A stretch of 64,000 nt of DNA from Pseudoduganella dura (GCF_009727155.1 NZ_WNWM01000002.1:4278001-4342000), one strand, 5' to 3'. Counted from the stretch's first letter, positions 37,467-47,009 are shown. The notes: generated by a model from the sequence alone, not told the origin. Numbers and translations are program-made.

Positions 37467-37499
37467 CGGTGCCGGCTGCCCGGAAAGGGGCCGGCACCG
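37467..37499. terminator. Hairpin between convergent HTH-GAF and RND genes
   Basis: CGGTGCCGGC (37467-37476) and GCCGGCACCG (37490-37499) form a perfect ten-pair stem with inner CCC/GGG pairing. No T run follows on either strand, so it is a weak or factor-assisted terminator. Confidence 0.4.
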
Positions 37500-37516
37500 T
37501 GGATTGCCGAAGACGG

Positions 37517-40500
37517 TCAGTGGCTGCCGGACTTGCCCGGCTCCACGACCCGTGGCAGGTTGGCCGCTTCGCCATGCGGCGCCGCGCCGTGCGCATGATC
37601 CTTGTGCCGCAGCTTGCGCGCCACCTTTGCGATCAGGTGTTCGAGGTCGTCTACGTACGTGAACACGGCCGGCACCACCAACAGACTCAGCAGCGTCGAC
37701 GTGATCAGCCCGCCGATCACGGTGATCGCCATCGGCGCGCGGAAGCTGGGGTCGGCGCCCAGGCCCAGCGCCAGCGGCATCATGCCTGCGCCCATCGCAA
37801 TGGTCGTCATCAGGATCGGGCGGCTACGCTTGTGGCAGGCGTCGACCAAGGCGTCGAAGCGCGTCATGCCGGCCTGGCGCGCCAGGATCGCGTAGTCGAC
37901 CAGCAGGATCGAGTTCTTCGTCACGATCCCCATCAGCATGATCAGGCCGATCATCGACGGCATCGACAATGCATTGCCGGTAACGAGCAGCAGCACGATC
38001 GCGCCGCCGATCGACAGGGGCAGGGCGGCCAGGATCGTCACCGGCTGCATGAAGTCCTTGAACAGCAGCACCAGCACGCCGTAGATGCACAGCACGCCGA
38101 TCGCCATCGCGATGCCGAAGCTGGCGAACAGCGACGCCATCTCCTGCGCGTCGCCCAGTTCGGCGATGCGCACGTTCGGCGGCAGGTTGGCCAGCGACGG
38201 CAGCTTGCGCGATTCGGTATTCAGTTCGCCCAGCGAGCGGCTGCCCAATTCGACGTCGAGCGTCACGTTGCGGCTGCGGTTCAGACGGTCGATCTGGGCC
38301 GGGCCGCTTTCCATCGTGATGGTGGCCACGCTGGCCAGCATCACGGGGCCGTTCCGGCCCGGTACCGTCAGGCGGCCGATCGCATCCAGGTCGGCGCGCA
38401 CGGCGTCCGGCAGCTTCACGCGGATCGGCACCTGGCGCTCGGGCAGGTTCATCTTCGTCAGGTCGAAGTCGTAGTCGCCGGCCGTGGCCACGCGCACCGT
38501 TTCGCCGATCGACGTGGCCGTCACGCCCAGGTCGGCCGCGCGCGCGAAGTCGGGCCGCACGATGATCTCGGGCCGTACCAGCGACGCCGACGACGTCACG
38601 TTGCCGATGCCGGACAGCGTGCGCAAATCGCGCTCGGCCCGGCGCGCGGTGGCGATCAGTGCGTCCGGGTCTTCCGACTGCAGCACGAGCTGCATCTTGA
38701 CGCCGGTATCCGGCGGGCCCACGGTGAAGCGCGCGCCGGCAATGCCGGCCAGCTGGCGGCGCAGCAGCGAGTCGATCTGCGCCATCGTTTCATCGCGGTC
38801 GGTGCGGTGCACGGTGGTGATCGTGAGCACCGCACGGCGCGCCTCGGCCGCGGCGCCGGGCGCGAACGCATCGCCGGACGAGCCGCCGCCGATCGAGCTG
38901 AACACGCCCGTCACGCCCGGCACGCGCATCGCCGCCAGGCGCGCCTGCTCGGCCACGGCGCGGGTCTGCGCCAGCGTGGAGCCGGGCGGCAGTTCGGCGT
39001 TGACCTGCGTCTGCGCGCGGTCGGCCGGCGGCACGAAGCCGGTCGGCAGCAGGCCCACCAGCATGATCGAGCAGACGAAGAACACGGCCGAGGCGATCAT
39101 GGTGACCAGCCGGTGGTGCAGGCACCACTTCATCGTGCGCATGTAGCGCGACATGACCGGGCCGTCCTGCTCCGGCTTGCCGTCCGGTTTGGGCTTGTGG
39201 GGTTTCAGCAGGTAGGCGGCCATCATCGGCGTGAGCAGCCGCGCCACGACGAGCGAGGCCAGCACAGCCAGCACGGCGGTCCAGCCGAACTGCTTGAAGA
39301 ACTTGCCGGGAATGCCGCCCATGAACGCGGTCGGCAGGAACACGGCCACCAGTGCGAACGTGGTGGCGATCACCGCCATGCCGATCTCGTCGGCCGCTTC
39401 CAGCGCGGCCTGCATCGGCGTCTTGCCCATTTGAAGGTGGCGCTCGATGTTCTCGATTTCCACGATCGCATCGTCCACCAGCACGCCCACGACCAGCGCC
39501 AGCGACAGCAGCGTGACCGTGTTCAGCGTGTAGCCGAACCAGTAGATGCCGAGAAACGCGGGCAGCACCGACAGGGGCAGCGCGGCGGCCGCCACCAGCG
39601 TGGCGCGCCAGTCGCGCAGGAACCAGTACACCACGATCACGGCCAGGATCGCGCCTTCGTACAGCAGCTCCATCGAGCCTTCGAAGTTTTCGTCCACCGG
39701 CGCGGCATTGTCGATCACCTGCTTCAGCTCCAGGTTCGGGTGCGCCTTGCGCATTTGCTCGACTGCTTCCTGCACGCCTTCGGCCACCGCCGTTTCGCTG
39801 GCGCCCTTGGTGCGGAACACCTCGAAGGCCACGACCGGCTTGCCGTCCTGCGTGGCGATCGCGCGCGGTTCGGCGATCGTGTCGGTCACCTTCGCCACCT
39901 GGTCCAGGCGGATGTGGCGGCCGTCGCCCAGCGGGATATCCATCGCCGCCAGCGCCTGGGCCGACTGCACGGTGCCGATCGTGCGCACCGACTGCTCGGC
40001 GCCCGACACGTCGCCGCGCCCGCCCGGCGCTTCCTTCTGCACCAGCCGCAGCTGGCGCGACACGTCCAGCGCCGAGACGCGCAGCGCGGCCATCTGGGCG
40101 TCGTCCAGCTCGACGCGGATCTCGCGGTTCACGCCGCCCACGCGGCTGACGGAGCCCACGCCGGGCACGGTCAGCAGCCGTTTCGAGACGGTGTTGTCGA
40201 CGAACCATGACAGATCGGCCGGATCGACCTGCGTGGTGCCGGGTTTGCTCGCCAGGACGTACGTCGTGATGACCCGGCCGGCGGTGGACACCTTGCTGAC
40301 CACGGGTTCGCGCAGTTCGGCCGGCATGTCGGCGCGCACCTGCGAGACCGCGTCGCGCACTTCGTTGACGCCGTCCGACAGGTTCTTTTCCAGGATGAAT
40401 TCGACGGTGACCGTGGCCACGCCGTCGAGTACCTTGGTATAGATGTTCTTAACGCCTTGCAGCGTGGCGACCGAATCCTCGATCTTGCGGGCGACCTCGG

Positions 40501-40681
40501 TTTCCAGCTGGGCCGGCGCGGCGCCGGGCAGCGAGGCGCTGACGGTCACGATCGGCAGCTCGATATCCGGAAAGTCCTGCACCGGGTTGGCCTTGTAGGC
40601 CATCAGGCCCGCCAGCGTGAGCAGCACGAACAGCATGATCGCCGGAATGGGATTCCTGATCGACAGGGCGGAGAAATTCAT
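37517..40681 (-). CDS. RND efflux pump permease (HAE1 type)
   Basis: The 1054-residue inner-membrane protein is a full-length AcrB/MdtB-like proton antiporter for drugs and other hydrophobic compounds. It begins MNFSALSIRNPIPAIMLFVL and contains the proton-relay pair in helix 4 (GVLVDDAIVEIENIERH, near residue 402) and the late VTKNSILLVDYAI segment. Two periplasmic porter loops lie between helices 1-2 and 7-8. It is the last gene of the operon tetR-nodT-adaptor-permease on the minus strand, ten bases after the adaptor stop. Confidence 0.96.
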   Translation of the reverse strand: MNFSALSIRNPIPAIMLFVLLTLAGLMAYKANPVQDFPDIELPIVTVSASLPGAAPAQLETEVARKIEDSVATLQGVKNIYTKVLDGVATVTVEFILEKNLSDGVNEVRDAVSQVRADMPAELREPVVSKVSTAGRVITTYVLASKPGTTQVDPADLSWFVDNTVSKRLLTVPGVGSVSRVGGVNREIRVELDDAQMAALRVSALDVSRQLRLVQKEAPGGRGDVSGAEQSVRTIGTVQSAQALAAMDIPLGDGRHIRLDQVAKVTDTIAEPRAIATQDGKPVVAFEVFRTKGASETAVAEGVQEAVEQMRKAHPNLELKQVIDNAAPVDENFEGSMELLYEGAILAVIVVYWFLRDWRATLVAAAALPLSVLPAFLGIYWFGYTLNTVTLLSLALVVGVLVDDAIVEIENIERHLQMGKTPMQAALEAADEIGMAVIATTFALVAVFLPTAFMGGIPGKFFKQFGWTAVLAVLASLVVARLLTPMMAAYLLKPHKPKPDGKPEQDGPVMSRYMRTMKWCLHHRLVTMIASAVFFVCSIMLVGLLPTGFVPPADRAQTQVNAELPPGSTLAQTRAVAEQARLAAMRVPGVTGVFSSIGGGSSGDAFAPGAAAEARRAVLTITTVHRTDRDETMAQIDSLLRRQLAGIAGARFTVGPPDTGVKMQLVLQSEDPDALIATARRAERDLRTLSGIGNVTSSASLVRPEIIVRPDFARAADLGVTATSIGETVRVATAGDYDFDLTKMNLPERQVPIRVKLPDAVRADLDAIGRLTVPGRNGPVMLASVATITMESGPAQIDRLNRSRNVTLDVELGSRSLGELNTESRKLPSLANLPPNVRIAELGDAQEMASLFASFGIAMAIGVLCIYGVLVLLFKDFMQPVTILAALPLSIGGAIVLLLVTGNALSMPSMIGLIMLMGIVTKNSILLVDYAILARQAGMTRFDALVDACHKRSRPILMTTIAMGAGMMPLALGLGADPSFRAPMAITVIGGLITSTLLSLLVVPAVFTYVDDLEHLIAKVARKLRHKDHAHGAAPHGEAANLPRVVEPGKSGSH

Positions 40682-40691
40682 CGCATTTCCC

Positions 40692-41906
40692 TTAATGTGG
40701 CAACTGGGCCGAGGCGCGCTGCGCAGGCGTCGGCGCCGTTGCCGTTGCCGTTGCCGGTGCAGTCGACGGTACTGCGTTGGCAACCCTGACAAGATCGCCG
40801 TCGTTCAGGAAGCCGGCGCCGCTCAGCACCACCGGCATCTGCGCCGTCACGCCGGACAGGATCTCCACCCGGTCGCCCAGGCGCCGGCCGGTCTGCACCT
40901 TCAGCTGGCTCACGCGCGAATCGGCGTTCAGGCGGAACACGTAGGGAAAGCCGTCGCGCACCACCACGGCCGGCTGCGGCAGGGTCAGCGCGCTCGATGT
41001 GCCCAGCTCGAAGTGGCCGCTGGCGAACATGCCGGCCTTGAACGGCGCATTGCTGCGCGTATCCGGCGGCAGGTCCACATAGACCAGCGCCGAGCGGGTC
41101 TGCGGGTCCACGGTGGGAGCGATCATGCGCACCTTGCCCGCCAGCTCGCTGCCGTTGGCCGCCTTGACGGTGGCCGTGGAGCCCACGCGGATGCTTTTCA
41201 GTTCCGCCGCCGTCACTTCGGCGCGCCATTCGAGGCGGCCCTGGCGGATCATCCGGAACAATTCCGTGCCGGCGCCTACCACCGATCCCACCGTGGCGGT
41301 GCGCGCCGAGATCACGCCGCTGTCGGGTGCCACCACCTGTGTGTACTTCAGCCGCAACTGCTGCGATGCCAGCGCGGCGCGCGCCGAGGCGATGCGCGCG
41401 TTGGCGGTCTGCTCGGCGGTCAGGTACTGGGAAACCTGCTGCTCCGACAAGGCGCCGGAGGCCTGCACGGCGCGCGCCCGTTTCGCGTTGGCCTGCGCCT
41501 CGGCGGCATTGGCCTGCGCCTCGGCCAGCGCGGCACGTGCCTGCGCGACGTCGGCGTTCACGGTATCGGCCGAGAACACGGCCAGCACCTGGCCCTTCTT
41601 CACCACGTCGCCGACATTGACGCGCACTTCGGTGAGCCGCAGGCCGGTCGATTCGCTGCCGAGCGAAGCTTCCTGCCAGGCGGCCACGTTGCCGTTGGCG
41701 GTCAGCTTCAGCGGCAGCGTGGCCGATTGCGGGCGGGTGGTCGATACCGTCAGCGCGGGCGTGGGCGCCGTTTTCTTTTCGTCGGCCGCATTGGAGGCGG
41801 GGCTGTACAGCATGACGCCGGCGGCGGCCAGGGCGAATGCGGCCAGCAGGGCCAGCGCGAGCGGCTTCGTTTGCATTGTCGTCTTCAGCTTGTTCATCGT
41901 GTTCAT
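40692..41906 (-). CDS. RND efflux periplasmic adaptor subunit
   Basis: The 404-residue membrane-fusion protein couples the RND pump to its outer-membrane channel. It has an N-terminal membrane anchor (about 13-33, LALALLAAFALAAAGVMLYS), a lipoyl-like domain (VRVNVGDVVKKGQVLAVF), an Ala-rich helical hairpin (AEAQANAAEAQANAKRAR) and a beta barrel region (GVISARTATVGSVVGAG). An Ala/Thr-rich tail ends the protein. The ATG shares bases with the NodT stop (ATGA). A second Met three codons later is an alternative start. Confidence 0.94.
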   Translation of the reverse strand: MNTMNKLKTTMQTKPLALALLAAFALAAAGVMLYSPASNAADEKKTAPTPALTVSTTRPQSATLPLKLTANGNVAAWQEASLGSESTGLRLTEVRVNVGDVVKKGQVLAVFSADTVNADVAQARAALAEAQANAAEAQANAKRARAVQASGALSEQQVSQYLTAEQTANARIASARAALASQQLRLKYTQVVAPDSGVISARTATVGSVVGAGTELFRMIRQGRLEWRAEVTAAELKSIRVGSTATVKAANGSELAGKVRMIAPTVDPQTRSALVYVDLPPDTRSNAPFKAGMFASGHFELGTSSALTLPQPAVVVRDGFPYVFRLNADSRVSQLKVQTGRRLGDRVEILSGVTAQMPVVLSGAGFLNDGDLVRVANAVPSTAPATATATAPTPAQRASAQLPH

Positions 41907-43339
41907 GGGTTGCCAGCAGTGGAGTTGAGTCGGTCGCGGGTCCAGCCGCCGCCGGCGGCACGGTACAGGGCGATCCAGGCGGCGCTGCGTTCGCGCTGCA
42001 CGGCGATCATCGCGTTCTCGGCGGCCAGGCGGGTGCGGCGCGAATCTTCCAGCTGCAGCAGGCTGCCCATGCCGTTCCTGTACAGGTCCTCGGCGGCCGT
42101 GAAGGAGGCGCGGTAGCCTTCCAGCGCCGCCTGCGCCTGCACGGCGCGCAGGTCGGTGCCCTGCAGGTTGACGAGCGCCTGCTCGACCTCGCTGACGGCC
42201 TGGCGCACGCTGCCCCGGTAGCTCGTCGCGGCGGCCTCGTAGCGTTCCTGCGCCGCATCGACGGATGCGCGGCGGCGGCCGGCGTCGAAGACCGGCAGCG
42301 TCACCTGCACCGGGCCGATGGTCCAGGTATTGGCCGTTACGCTGTCGCCGGCGGCGCGGATCTGGCCGCGGCCGATGGCGCCGGCAAGGCTCAGCCGCGG
42401 ATAGCGCTGGGCACGGGCGCCGGCCACTTCGAAGCTGGCCGCGGCCAGTTCGCGCTCGGCGTTGAACACGTCCGGCCGCTGGGCCAGCGTCTGCGCCGGC
42501 AGCGTATCGATGCCGATGCCCCGGGCCGGCGACAGTTCCGCCGGGCCGGCCGCCAGCCGGCCGCGCAGGTCCGGTTCCGGAATGGCGGTCAGGGCGACCA
42601 GCGTCTTCACGTCCACCTCGCACTGCGCGCGCTGGGCGATTTCGCGGTTGGCGCCGTCGGCCGCGCTGGCACGCGCCAGCGCCAGGCTGGCGGGCGCCTC
42701 GAAGCCCGCCCGGGAGGTCAGTTCCGTCAGGCGCGCGGTGTCGGCGCGCGAGGCGGCATCCTGCCGCGCCACGTCGAGCAGCCGTTCGCAGGCGCGCAAC
42801 TGGTAGTACGTGTTCGCGGTATCGGCCGCCACGGAAACGCGGGCATCGTGCCAGCCCGCCTGCGCGCCTTCGTAGCGGGCCTGCGCCGCATCGCGCGCGG
42901 CGCGGTTGGCGCCGAAGATGTCGATTTCCCACGACGCCTGCAGGTAGCCCTGCGACGTGGTATTGGTCGGCATCGCGGCGCTCTGCTGGCTGGAGCGGGT
43001 GGAGGTCAGCGCCGCATCCACGGCCGGGGCCAGCACGGCGCCGGCGGCCACGCGCTGCTCGCGCGCCTGGGCCAGGCGGGTGCGGGCCGAAGCCACGGTG
43101 GGACTGACGGCCTGCGCCGCTTCCACCAGGTCGGCCAGCAGCGGGTCGCCCTGGCTGCGCCACCAGCCGGACAGCCCCGCTACCGTGCCGCCGTGCGGCA
43201 GCGGCGCGTGCCATTGCACGGGCGGCTGCGCATCGACCGCGGCCGGCGGCCCGGACAGCGCGCAGCCGCCGAGCGCCAGCGCTGCCGCCAGGGCGAGTGG
43301 TTTCATGATCGCCTTCCTGCTGACTGCTGCGGGCTTCAT
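41903..43339 (-). CDS. NodT-family outer-membrane channel of the RND operon
   Basis: The 478-residue outer-membrane efflux lipoprotein has a lipobox (LALGGC) after a short positively charged start, then two OEP repeats with RLAQAREQRVAAGAVLAPAV and LAQRPDVFNAERELAAASF. AGGAGAAGG lies before the ATG at 43337-43339, which makes the MKPAAVSRK start better than the internal Met 11 codons later. The first bases overlap the TetR stop, the last overlap the adaptor start. It forms the trans-envelope pump with the two genes downstream. Confidence 0.93.
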   Translation of the reverse strand: MKPAAVSRKAIMKPLALAAALALGGCALSGPPAAVDAQPPVQWHAPLPHGGTVAGLSGWWRSQGDPLLADLVEAAQAVSPTVASARTRLAQAREQRVAAGAVLAPAVDAALTSTRSSQQSAAMPTNTTSQGYLQASWEIDIFGANRAARDAAQARYEGAQAGWHDARVSVAADTANTYYQLRACERLLDVARQDAASRADTARLTELTSRAGFEAPASLALARASAADGANREIAQRAQCEVDVKTLVALTAIPEPDLRGRLAAGPAELSPARGIGIDTLPAQTLAQRPDVFNAERELAAASFEVAGARAQRYPRLSLAGAIGRGQIRAAGDSVTANTWTIGPVQVTLPVFDAGRRRASVDAAQERYEAAATSYRGSVRQAVSEVEQALVNLQGTDLRAVQAQAALEGYRASFTAAEDLYRNGMGSLLQLEDSRRTRLAAENAMIAVQRERSAAWIALYRAAGGGWTRDRLNSTAGNP

Positions 43340-43998
43340 CCTTCTCCTTTCCTTCTTTTTTCCTGTTCGGCGGCGACGATCGCCTCTGCATACCCGACCA
43401 GCCTCGGTATCCATTCCTGCAGCGCGTTCGGCGCCGCCATCAGCTGCGGCGTGACGGCGGCCACGATATCCATCGACACCATCAGGTGCGCGCCCAGCGC
43501 GCCCACCGCGTGGACCAGGCGGCGCACCTCGTCGTCGACCGGTACCTGCAGGTGGCGCGCCAGCACGGCGGCCAGCGCCTCGAATTCGGGACGGATGCCG
43601 TTGTCGATCTCGTTCTGCCAGGTACCGGTGGGCTCCAGCACTTCGCGCAGCCACATGCGCAGCCGCAGCTGGGCCGTGTCGCCCTCCATCATCGGCGCCA
43701 GCAGCTGGGCGTAATAGCCTTGCAATACCTGGCGCAGCGTGAAGCCGGGCTGGTCGAACTGGGCGATGTTCCTTTCCGGCGGCGGCATGAAGTCCGTCAG
43801 CGCGGCGCGGTACAGGCCGGCCTTGTCGCCGAAGTAGTAGGCGATGGCCGCCACGTTGGCGCCCGCGGCCAGCGCGATCTCGCGGGTGGACGTGGCATTG
43901 AAGCCTTGCGCGGCGAACAGCCGCATCGCCGCCTGCAGCAGGCGCTCGCGCGACTGTTCGCCGTCCGACCGGATCTTGCGGGTGTGTTTTTCTGACAT
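43336..43998 (-). CDS. TetR family transcriptional regulator (CerR/DUF1956 type)
   Basis: The 220-residue repressor has an N-terminal TetR helix-turn-helix (about 12-58, RERLLQAAMRLFAAQGFNAT then NVAAIAYYFGDKAGLY). The C-terminal ligand domain contains LRLRMWLREVLEPT, as in the CecR/YbiH (TetR_C) group. It is the first gene of the efflux operon, so it should control its own operon and be released by a pump substrate. Palindromes at its start (43997-44020) are likely operators. It overlaps the next gene by four bases. Confidence 0.92.
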   Translation of the reverse strand: MSEKHTRKIRSDGEQSRERLLQAAMRLFAAQGFNATSTREIALAAGANVAAIAYYFGDKAGLYRAALTDFMPPPERNIAQFDQPGFTLRQVLQGYYAQLLAPMMEGDTAQLRLRMWLREVLEPTGTWQNEIDNGIRPEFEALAAVLARHLQVPVDDEVRRLVHAVGALGAHLMVSMDIVAAVTPQLMAAPNALQEWIPRLVGYAEAIVAAEQEKRRKGEG

Positions 43999-44020
43999 CT
44001 GCAGATTAAATCACAGATTT
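43997..44020. promoter_or_regulatory. Adjacent palindromes at the TetR start, possible operator
   Basis: ATCTGCAGAT (43997-44006) is a perfect palindrome that includes two bases of the TetR start codon. AAATC-ACA-GATTT (44008-44020) is a perfect inverted repeat two bases further upstream. Autorepression by TetR is the natural guess. Confidence 0.5.
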
Positions 44021-44121
44021 CAAACGATTGATATAAGTAAATCGGGTGTTTAGGTATGGCGGGGTTCAATGGCTGCCTTCGATAGATCAGCGCCGCGTTT
44101 CAGTACGTTACAAACCCGGGG

Positions 44122-44150
44122 TGGGCAGTGCCGCCGTCATGACGTATAAA
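44122..44150 (+). promoter_or_regulatory. Candidate promoter of the DUF1800/DUF1501 pair
   Basis: TGGGCA (44122-44127; preceded by G) and TATAAA (44145-44150) are 17 bases apart, with four and five matches to consensus. The first gene begins 36 bases after the -10. Confidence 0.4.
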
Positions 44151-44185
44151 GATCGCTGTTGTCTCCAGAAAGGATCACGACCGGC

Positions 44186-45577
44186 ATGAAAGCTGCCCGT
44201 TACCTGATGATGCCGGCCGTGCTGCTGGGCGCACTTGCCGCGCAGGCGACGCCGCTGACCGGCGAAGCGGCGGCCGTTCATGTGCTGAACCGGCTGGCCT
44301 ACGGGCCGCGCCCGGGCGACATCGAACGGGTGACGCAGATGGGGACGGGGCGCTACATCGACGAGCAGCTCGATCCGGCGGCGCTGCCGCTGCCGGCCGC
44401 GCTGGAACAGCGCCTGCTCCGGTTGCCGACGCAGCAGGAAGGCGCGGGCGTGACATTCGGCCGCTGGCGCGGTGCCCGGCAGGCGGGCGGCGATGCCCAG
44501 CGCGCGGTGAACACGCAGCTGGTCGCCGAGGCGGCCGAGGCGCGGCTGCTGCGCGCGGTGGACAGCCCGCGGCAACTGGAAGAAGTGATGATCGATTTCT
44601 GGTTCAACCACTTCAACGTGTTCGCCGGCAAGGGCGACGTGCGCGCGCTGGCGACAGGCTTCGAGCGCGATGCGATCCGCCCGCACGCGTTCGGCCGCTT
44701 CCGCGACCTGCTGGGCGCCACCGCGCGGCACCCGGCCATGCTGCATTACCTGGACAACCGGGTATCGAAGGCGGGCGGTGTCAACGAGAATTACGCGCGC
44801 GAGCTGATGGAGCTGCACACGCTGGGGGTGGACGGCGGCTACACGCAGCGCGACGTGACGGAACTGGCGCGCATGCTGACCGGCTGGACCTTCCGCCCGA
44901 AGGAACTGGCGCAGAACGGCGAAACGTTCCATTTCGACGCGAAGCGGCATGACACCGGGGCGAAGACATGGCTGGGGCGGTCCGTCGCGCCGCGCATGAA
45001 GGCCGAGGGCGTGCGCGAAGGGGAGATCGCGCTGGACATCCTGGCGATGCATCCGTCGACGGCGCGGCACGTCAGCGGCAAGCTGGCACAATACTTCGTG
45101 CGCGACGTGCCGCCGCCGGCACTGGTGGAGCGCATGGCACGCACATGGATGCTCTCCGATGGCAGTGTGCCTGCCGTGCTGCGCACGCTGTTCGCCAGCC
45201 CCGAATTCATGGACGACAGCGCGGCAGGCGCCAAGTTCAAGACGCCGTACCAGTACGTGGTATCGGCCGCGCGCGCGGGCGGCCTGGCGCCCGACGTGAA
45301 GAAGCTTTCCGGCGCGCTGGCGCGGCTGGGCATGCCGCTGTACGGCTGCCCGACACCGGACGGCTACGACAACACGCAGCAAGCCTGGCTGAACCCGGAC
45401 GCGCTGGCCAACCGCATCGGCCTGGCGGCCGCGCTGGGCAGGGAAGCCGACGCGCGGACGGTCGCGCAGGCGCTGGGGCCGGCGCTGTCGGCGCGCACGA
45501 GGGCATTGTCGGGTGCCGAACCCGCAAGGCTGCACGCCGCGCTGCTGCTCGGCAGTCCCGATTTCATGCAGCGCTGA
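44186..45577 (+). CDS. DUF1800 family exported protein
   Basis: The 463-residue protein has a signal peptide (MKAARYLMMPAVLLGALAAQA, cleavage near residue 21) followed by the DUF1800 domain: HVLNRLAYGPRPGDIERV, DFWFNHFNVFAGKGDVR, NENYARELMELHTLGVDGGYTQRDV, LTGWTFRP, and FASPEFM near the end. Proteins of this family nearly always pair with a DUF1501 protein, as here. Their molecular role is not established; periplasmic or surface functions are suspected. AAAGGA is about eleven bases before the ATG. Confidence 0.92.
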   Translation: MKAARYLMMPAVLLGALAAQATPLTGEAAAVHVLNRLAYGPRPGDIERVTQMGTGRYIDEQLDPAALPLPAALEQRLLRLPTQQEGAGVTFGRWRGARQAGGDAQRAVNTQLVAEAAEARLLRAVDSPRQLEEVMIDFWFNHFNVFAGKGDVRALATGFERDAIRPHAFGRFRDLLGATARHPAMLHYLDNRVSKAGGVNENYARELMELHTLGVDGGYTQRDVTELARMLTGWTFRPKELAQNGETFHFDAKRHDTGAKTWLGRSVAPRMKAEGVREGEIALDILAMHPSTARHVSGKLAQYFVRDVPPPALVERMARTWMLSDGSVPAVLRTLFASPEFMDDSAAGAKFKTPYQYVVSAARAGGLAPDVKKLSGALARLGMPLYGCPTPDGYDNTQQAWLNPDALANRIGLAAALGREADARTVAQALGPALSARTRALSGAEPARLHAALLLGSPDFMQR

Positions 45578-45605
45578 CCAGTCACCAGGACACTACGGAG
45601 TAACC

Positions 45606-46853
45606 ATGGAACGCCGCGCATTCCTGTACACGCTGGGCGCCGGGCTGGCATTGACGGCCGGCCGGCAAGCCTGGGCGGTCTCGTCGCCGCAACCGACGCA
45701 ACGCAAGCTGGTCGTGGTGATGCTGCGCGGCGCGGTGGACGGGCTCAATGTCGTCGCGCCCGTCGCCGACGCGCATTATGCGCAACTGCGCCCGACGATC
45801 GCGCTGGCGCCGCCGGGCAGCGAGGGCGGCGGGGCGCTGGACCTGGACGGCTACTTCGGCCTGCACCCGGCGCTGGCGCCGCTGCTGCCGCTGTGGGAAG
45901 CGAAGAAGCTGGCATTCGTGCACGCCAGCGGCTCGCCGGACGAGACCCGGTCGCACTTCGATGCGCAGGATTACATGGAATCGGCGACGCCGGGCGTGAA
46001 ATCCACGCCGGACGGCTGGTTGAACCGGCTGGTGCTGGCGCTGCCCGGCACTTCCACGCCCACGCGTGCGCTGGGCATCGGGCCGGTATTGCCGCGCATC
46101 CTGGCCGGCCGCGCCGCCGCCGTCAACCTGCCGAACGGCGCGGCCGCCGTGAAGCCGGGCGTGCTCGAATCGCCCGCTCTGGGCGCCGCGTTCGACCGGC
46201 TTTACGACGGCCATGAGCGCTTCGGCCGTGTCTACCAGGCCACGCGCGAAGCGCGGCGCGAAGTGATCGACGCGGCGGCATCGCCGCTGGCCGCGCAGAT
46301 GATGGCTGCCGGCATGGATGCCGGCAAGGGCGCGCCGCTGCCGAACGGTTTTCCGGATGACGCGGCCCGGCTGGCGACGCTGCTGCGCAACGACCCGAAC
46401 GTGCAGCTGGCGTTCATCGCACTGGGCGGCTGGGATACGCATGCGGGGCAGGGCGGCGCCACCGGCCAGCTGGCGAACCGGCTCGCGCCGCTGGGGCAGG
46501 GCCTGGCCGTGCTGGCCGAACGGCTCGGGCCGATGCTGGACGATACGACGATCGTGGTGATGTCCGAATTCGGCCGCACCGCCCGCGAGAACGGCAACGG
46601 CGGCACCGACCATGGGCGTGGCAACGCGATGTGGGTGCTGGGCGGCCGCGTCAACGGCGGCAAGGTCCACGGTCGCTGGCCAGGCATCGGGCCGGACACG
46701 CTGAATGAAAACCGCGACCTCGCCATCACCACCGATTTCCGCACGGTGCTGGCCCAGGTCGCCGAACGGCACCTGCGGCTGCCGGACCGGCAACTGGCGG
46801 CCGTGTTCCCGAAGCTGCCGGCCGGCGGCAACCTCGACCTGCTGCACGGCTGA
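45606..46853 (+). CDS. DUF1501 family exported protein
   Basis: The 415-residue protein starts MERRAFLYTLGAGLALTAGRQAWA, a Tat-like signal with RRAFL. The DUF1501 domain resembles the alkaline phosphatase/sulfatase fold: it has LVVVMLRGAVDGLNVVAP near the start, LGGWDTHAGQGG in the middle and TIVVMSEFGRTARENGNGGTDHGRGNAMWVLG late. GGAG five bases upstream fixes the start. It follows the DUF1800 gene by 28 bases and is surely co-transcribed. Function unknown. Confidence 0.93.
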   Translation: MERRAFLYTLGAGLALTAGRQAWAVSSPQPTQRKLVVVMLRGAVDGLNVVAPVADAHYAQLRPTIALAPPGSEGGGALDLDGYFGLHPALAPLLPLWEAKKLAFVHASGSPDETRSHFDAQDYMESATPGVKSTPDGWLNRLVLALPGTSTPTRALGIGPVLPRILAGRAAAVNLPNGAAAVKPGVLESPALGAAFDRLYDGHERFGRVYQATREARREVIDAAASPLAAQMMAAGMDAGKGAPLPNGFPDDAARLATLLRNDPNVQLAFIALGGWDTHAGQGGATGQLANRLAPLGQGLAVLAERLGPMLDDTTIVVMSEFGRTARENGNGGTDHGRGNAMWVLGGRVNGGKVHGRWPGIGPDTLNENRDLAITTDFRTVLAQVAERHLRLPDRQLAAVFPKLPAGGNLDLLHG

Positions 46854-46860
46854 TATTGGC

Positions 46861-46956
46861 AAAACCGGGGCCCGAATCCGGATCAGACCCATTTTTTCAA
46901 CCGGGGTCAGACCCCATTATTTGGCAATATTTCCTGAATCGGGGGTCTGACCCCGG
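46861..46956. repeat. GGGGTCAGACCCC-type short interspersed palindromes
   Basis: Two palindromic copies, GGGGTCAGACCCC (46903-46915) and GGGGTCTGACCCC (46942-46954), face each other about 26 bases apart. A degenerate third copy (ATCAGACCCA) lies at 46882-46891. They start eight bases after the DUF1501 stop. Such motifs are scattered between genes in many Burkholderiales and may act as REP-like or transcription-end structures. Confidence 0.65.
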
Positions 46957-46977
46957 TTTTCTGGAAATGCTGCGGGC

Positions 46978-47009
46978 AAAAAAATGCCCGCGAACCAGGG
47001 GTTGCGGGC
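46978..47009 (-). terminator. Intrinsic terminator of the candidate small RNA
   Basis: Minus-strand stem: GCCCGC pairs with GCGGGC and AACC with GGTT, with one bulged base and a three-base loop, followed by A and seven T. It is 290 bases beyond the REC-kinase stop, so it may also catch read-through from that gene. Confidence 0.8.

Noticed and set aside
37467..37499. Strong intrinsic terminator between convergent genes
   Set aside because: The stem is strong but no T run follows on either strand; kept only as a weak terminator.
40692..43391. Apparent fusion of the adaptor with about 490 upstream residues
   Set aside because: The upstream part is the shifted frame of the NodT gene; the adaptor has its own ATG with ATGA coupling and a membrane anchor.
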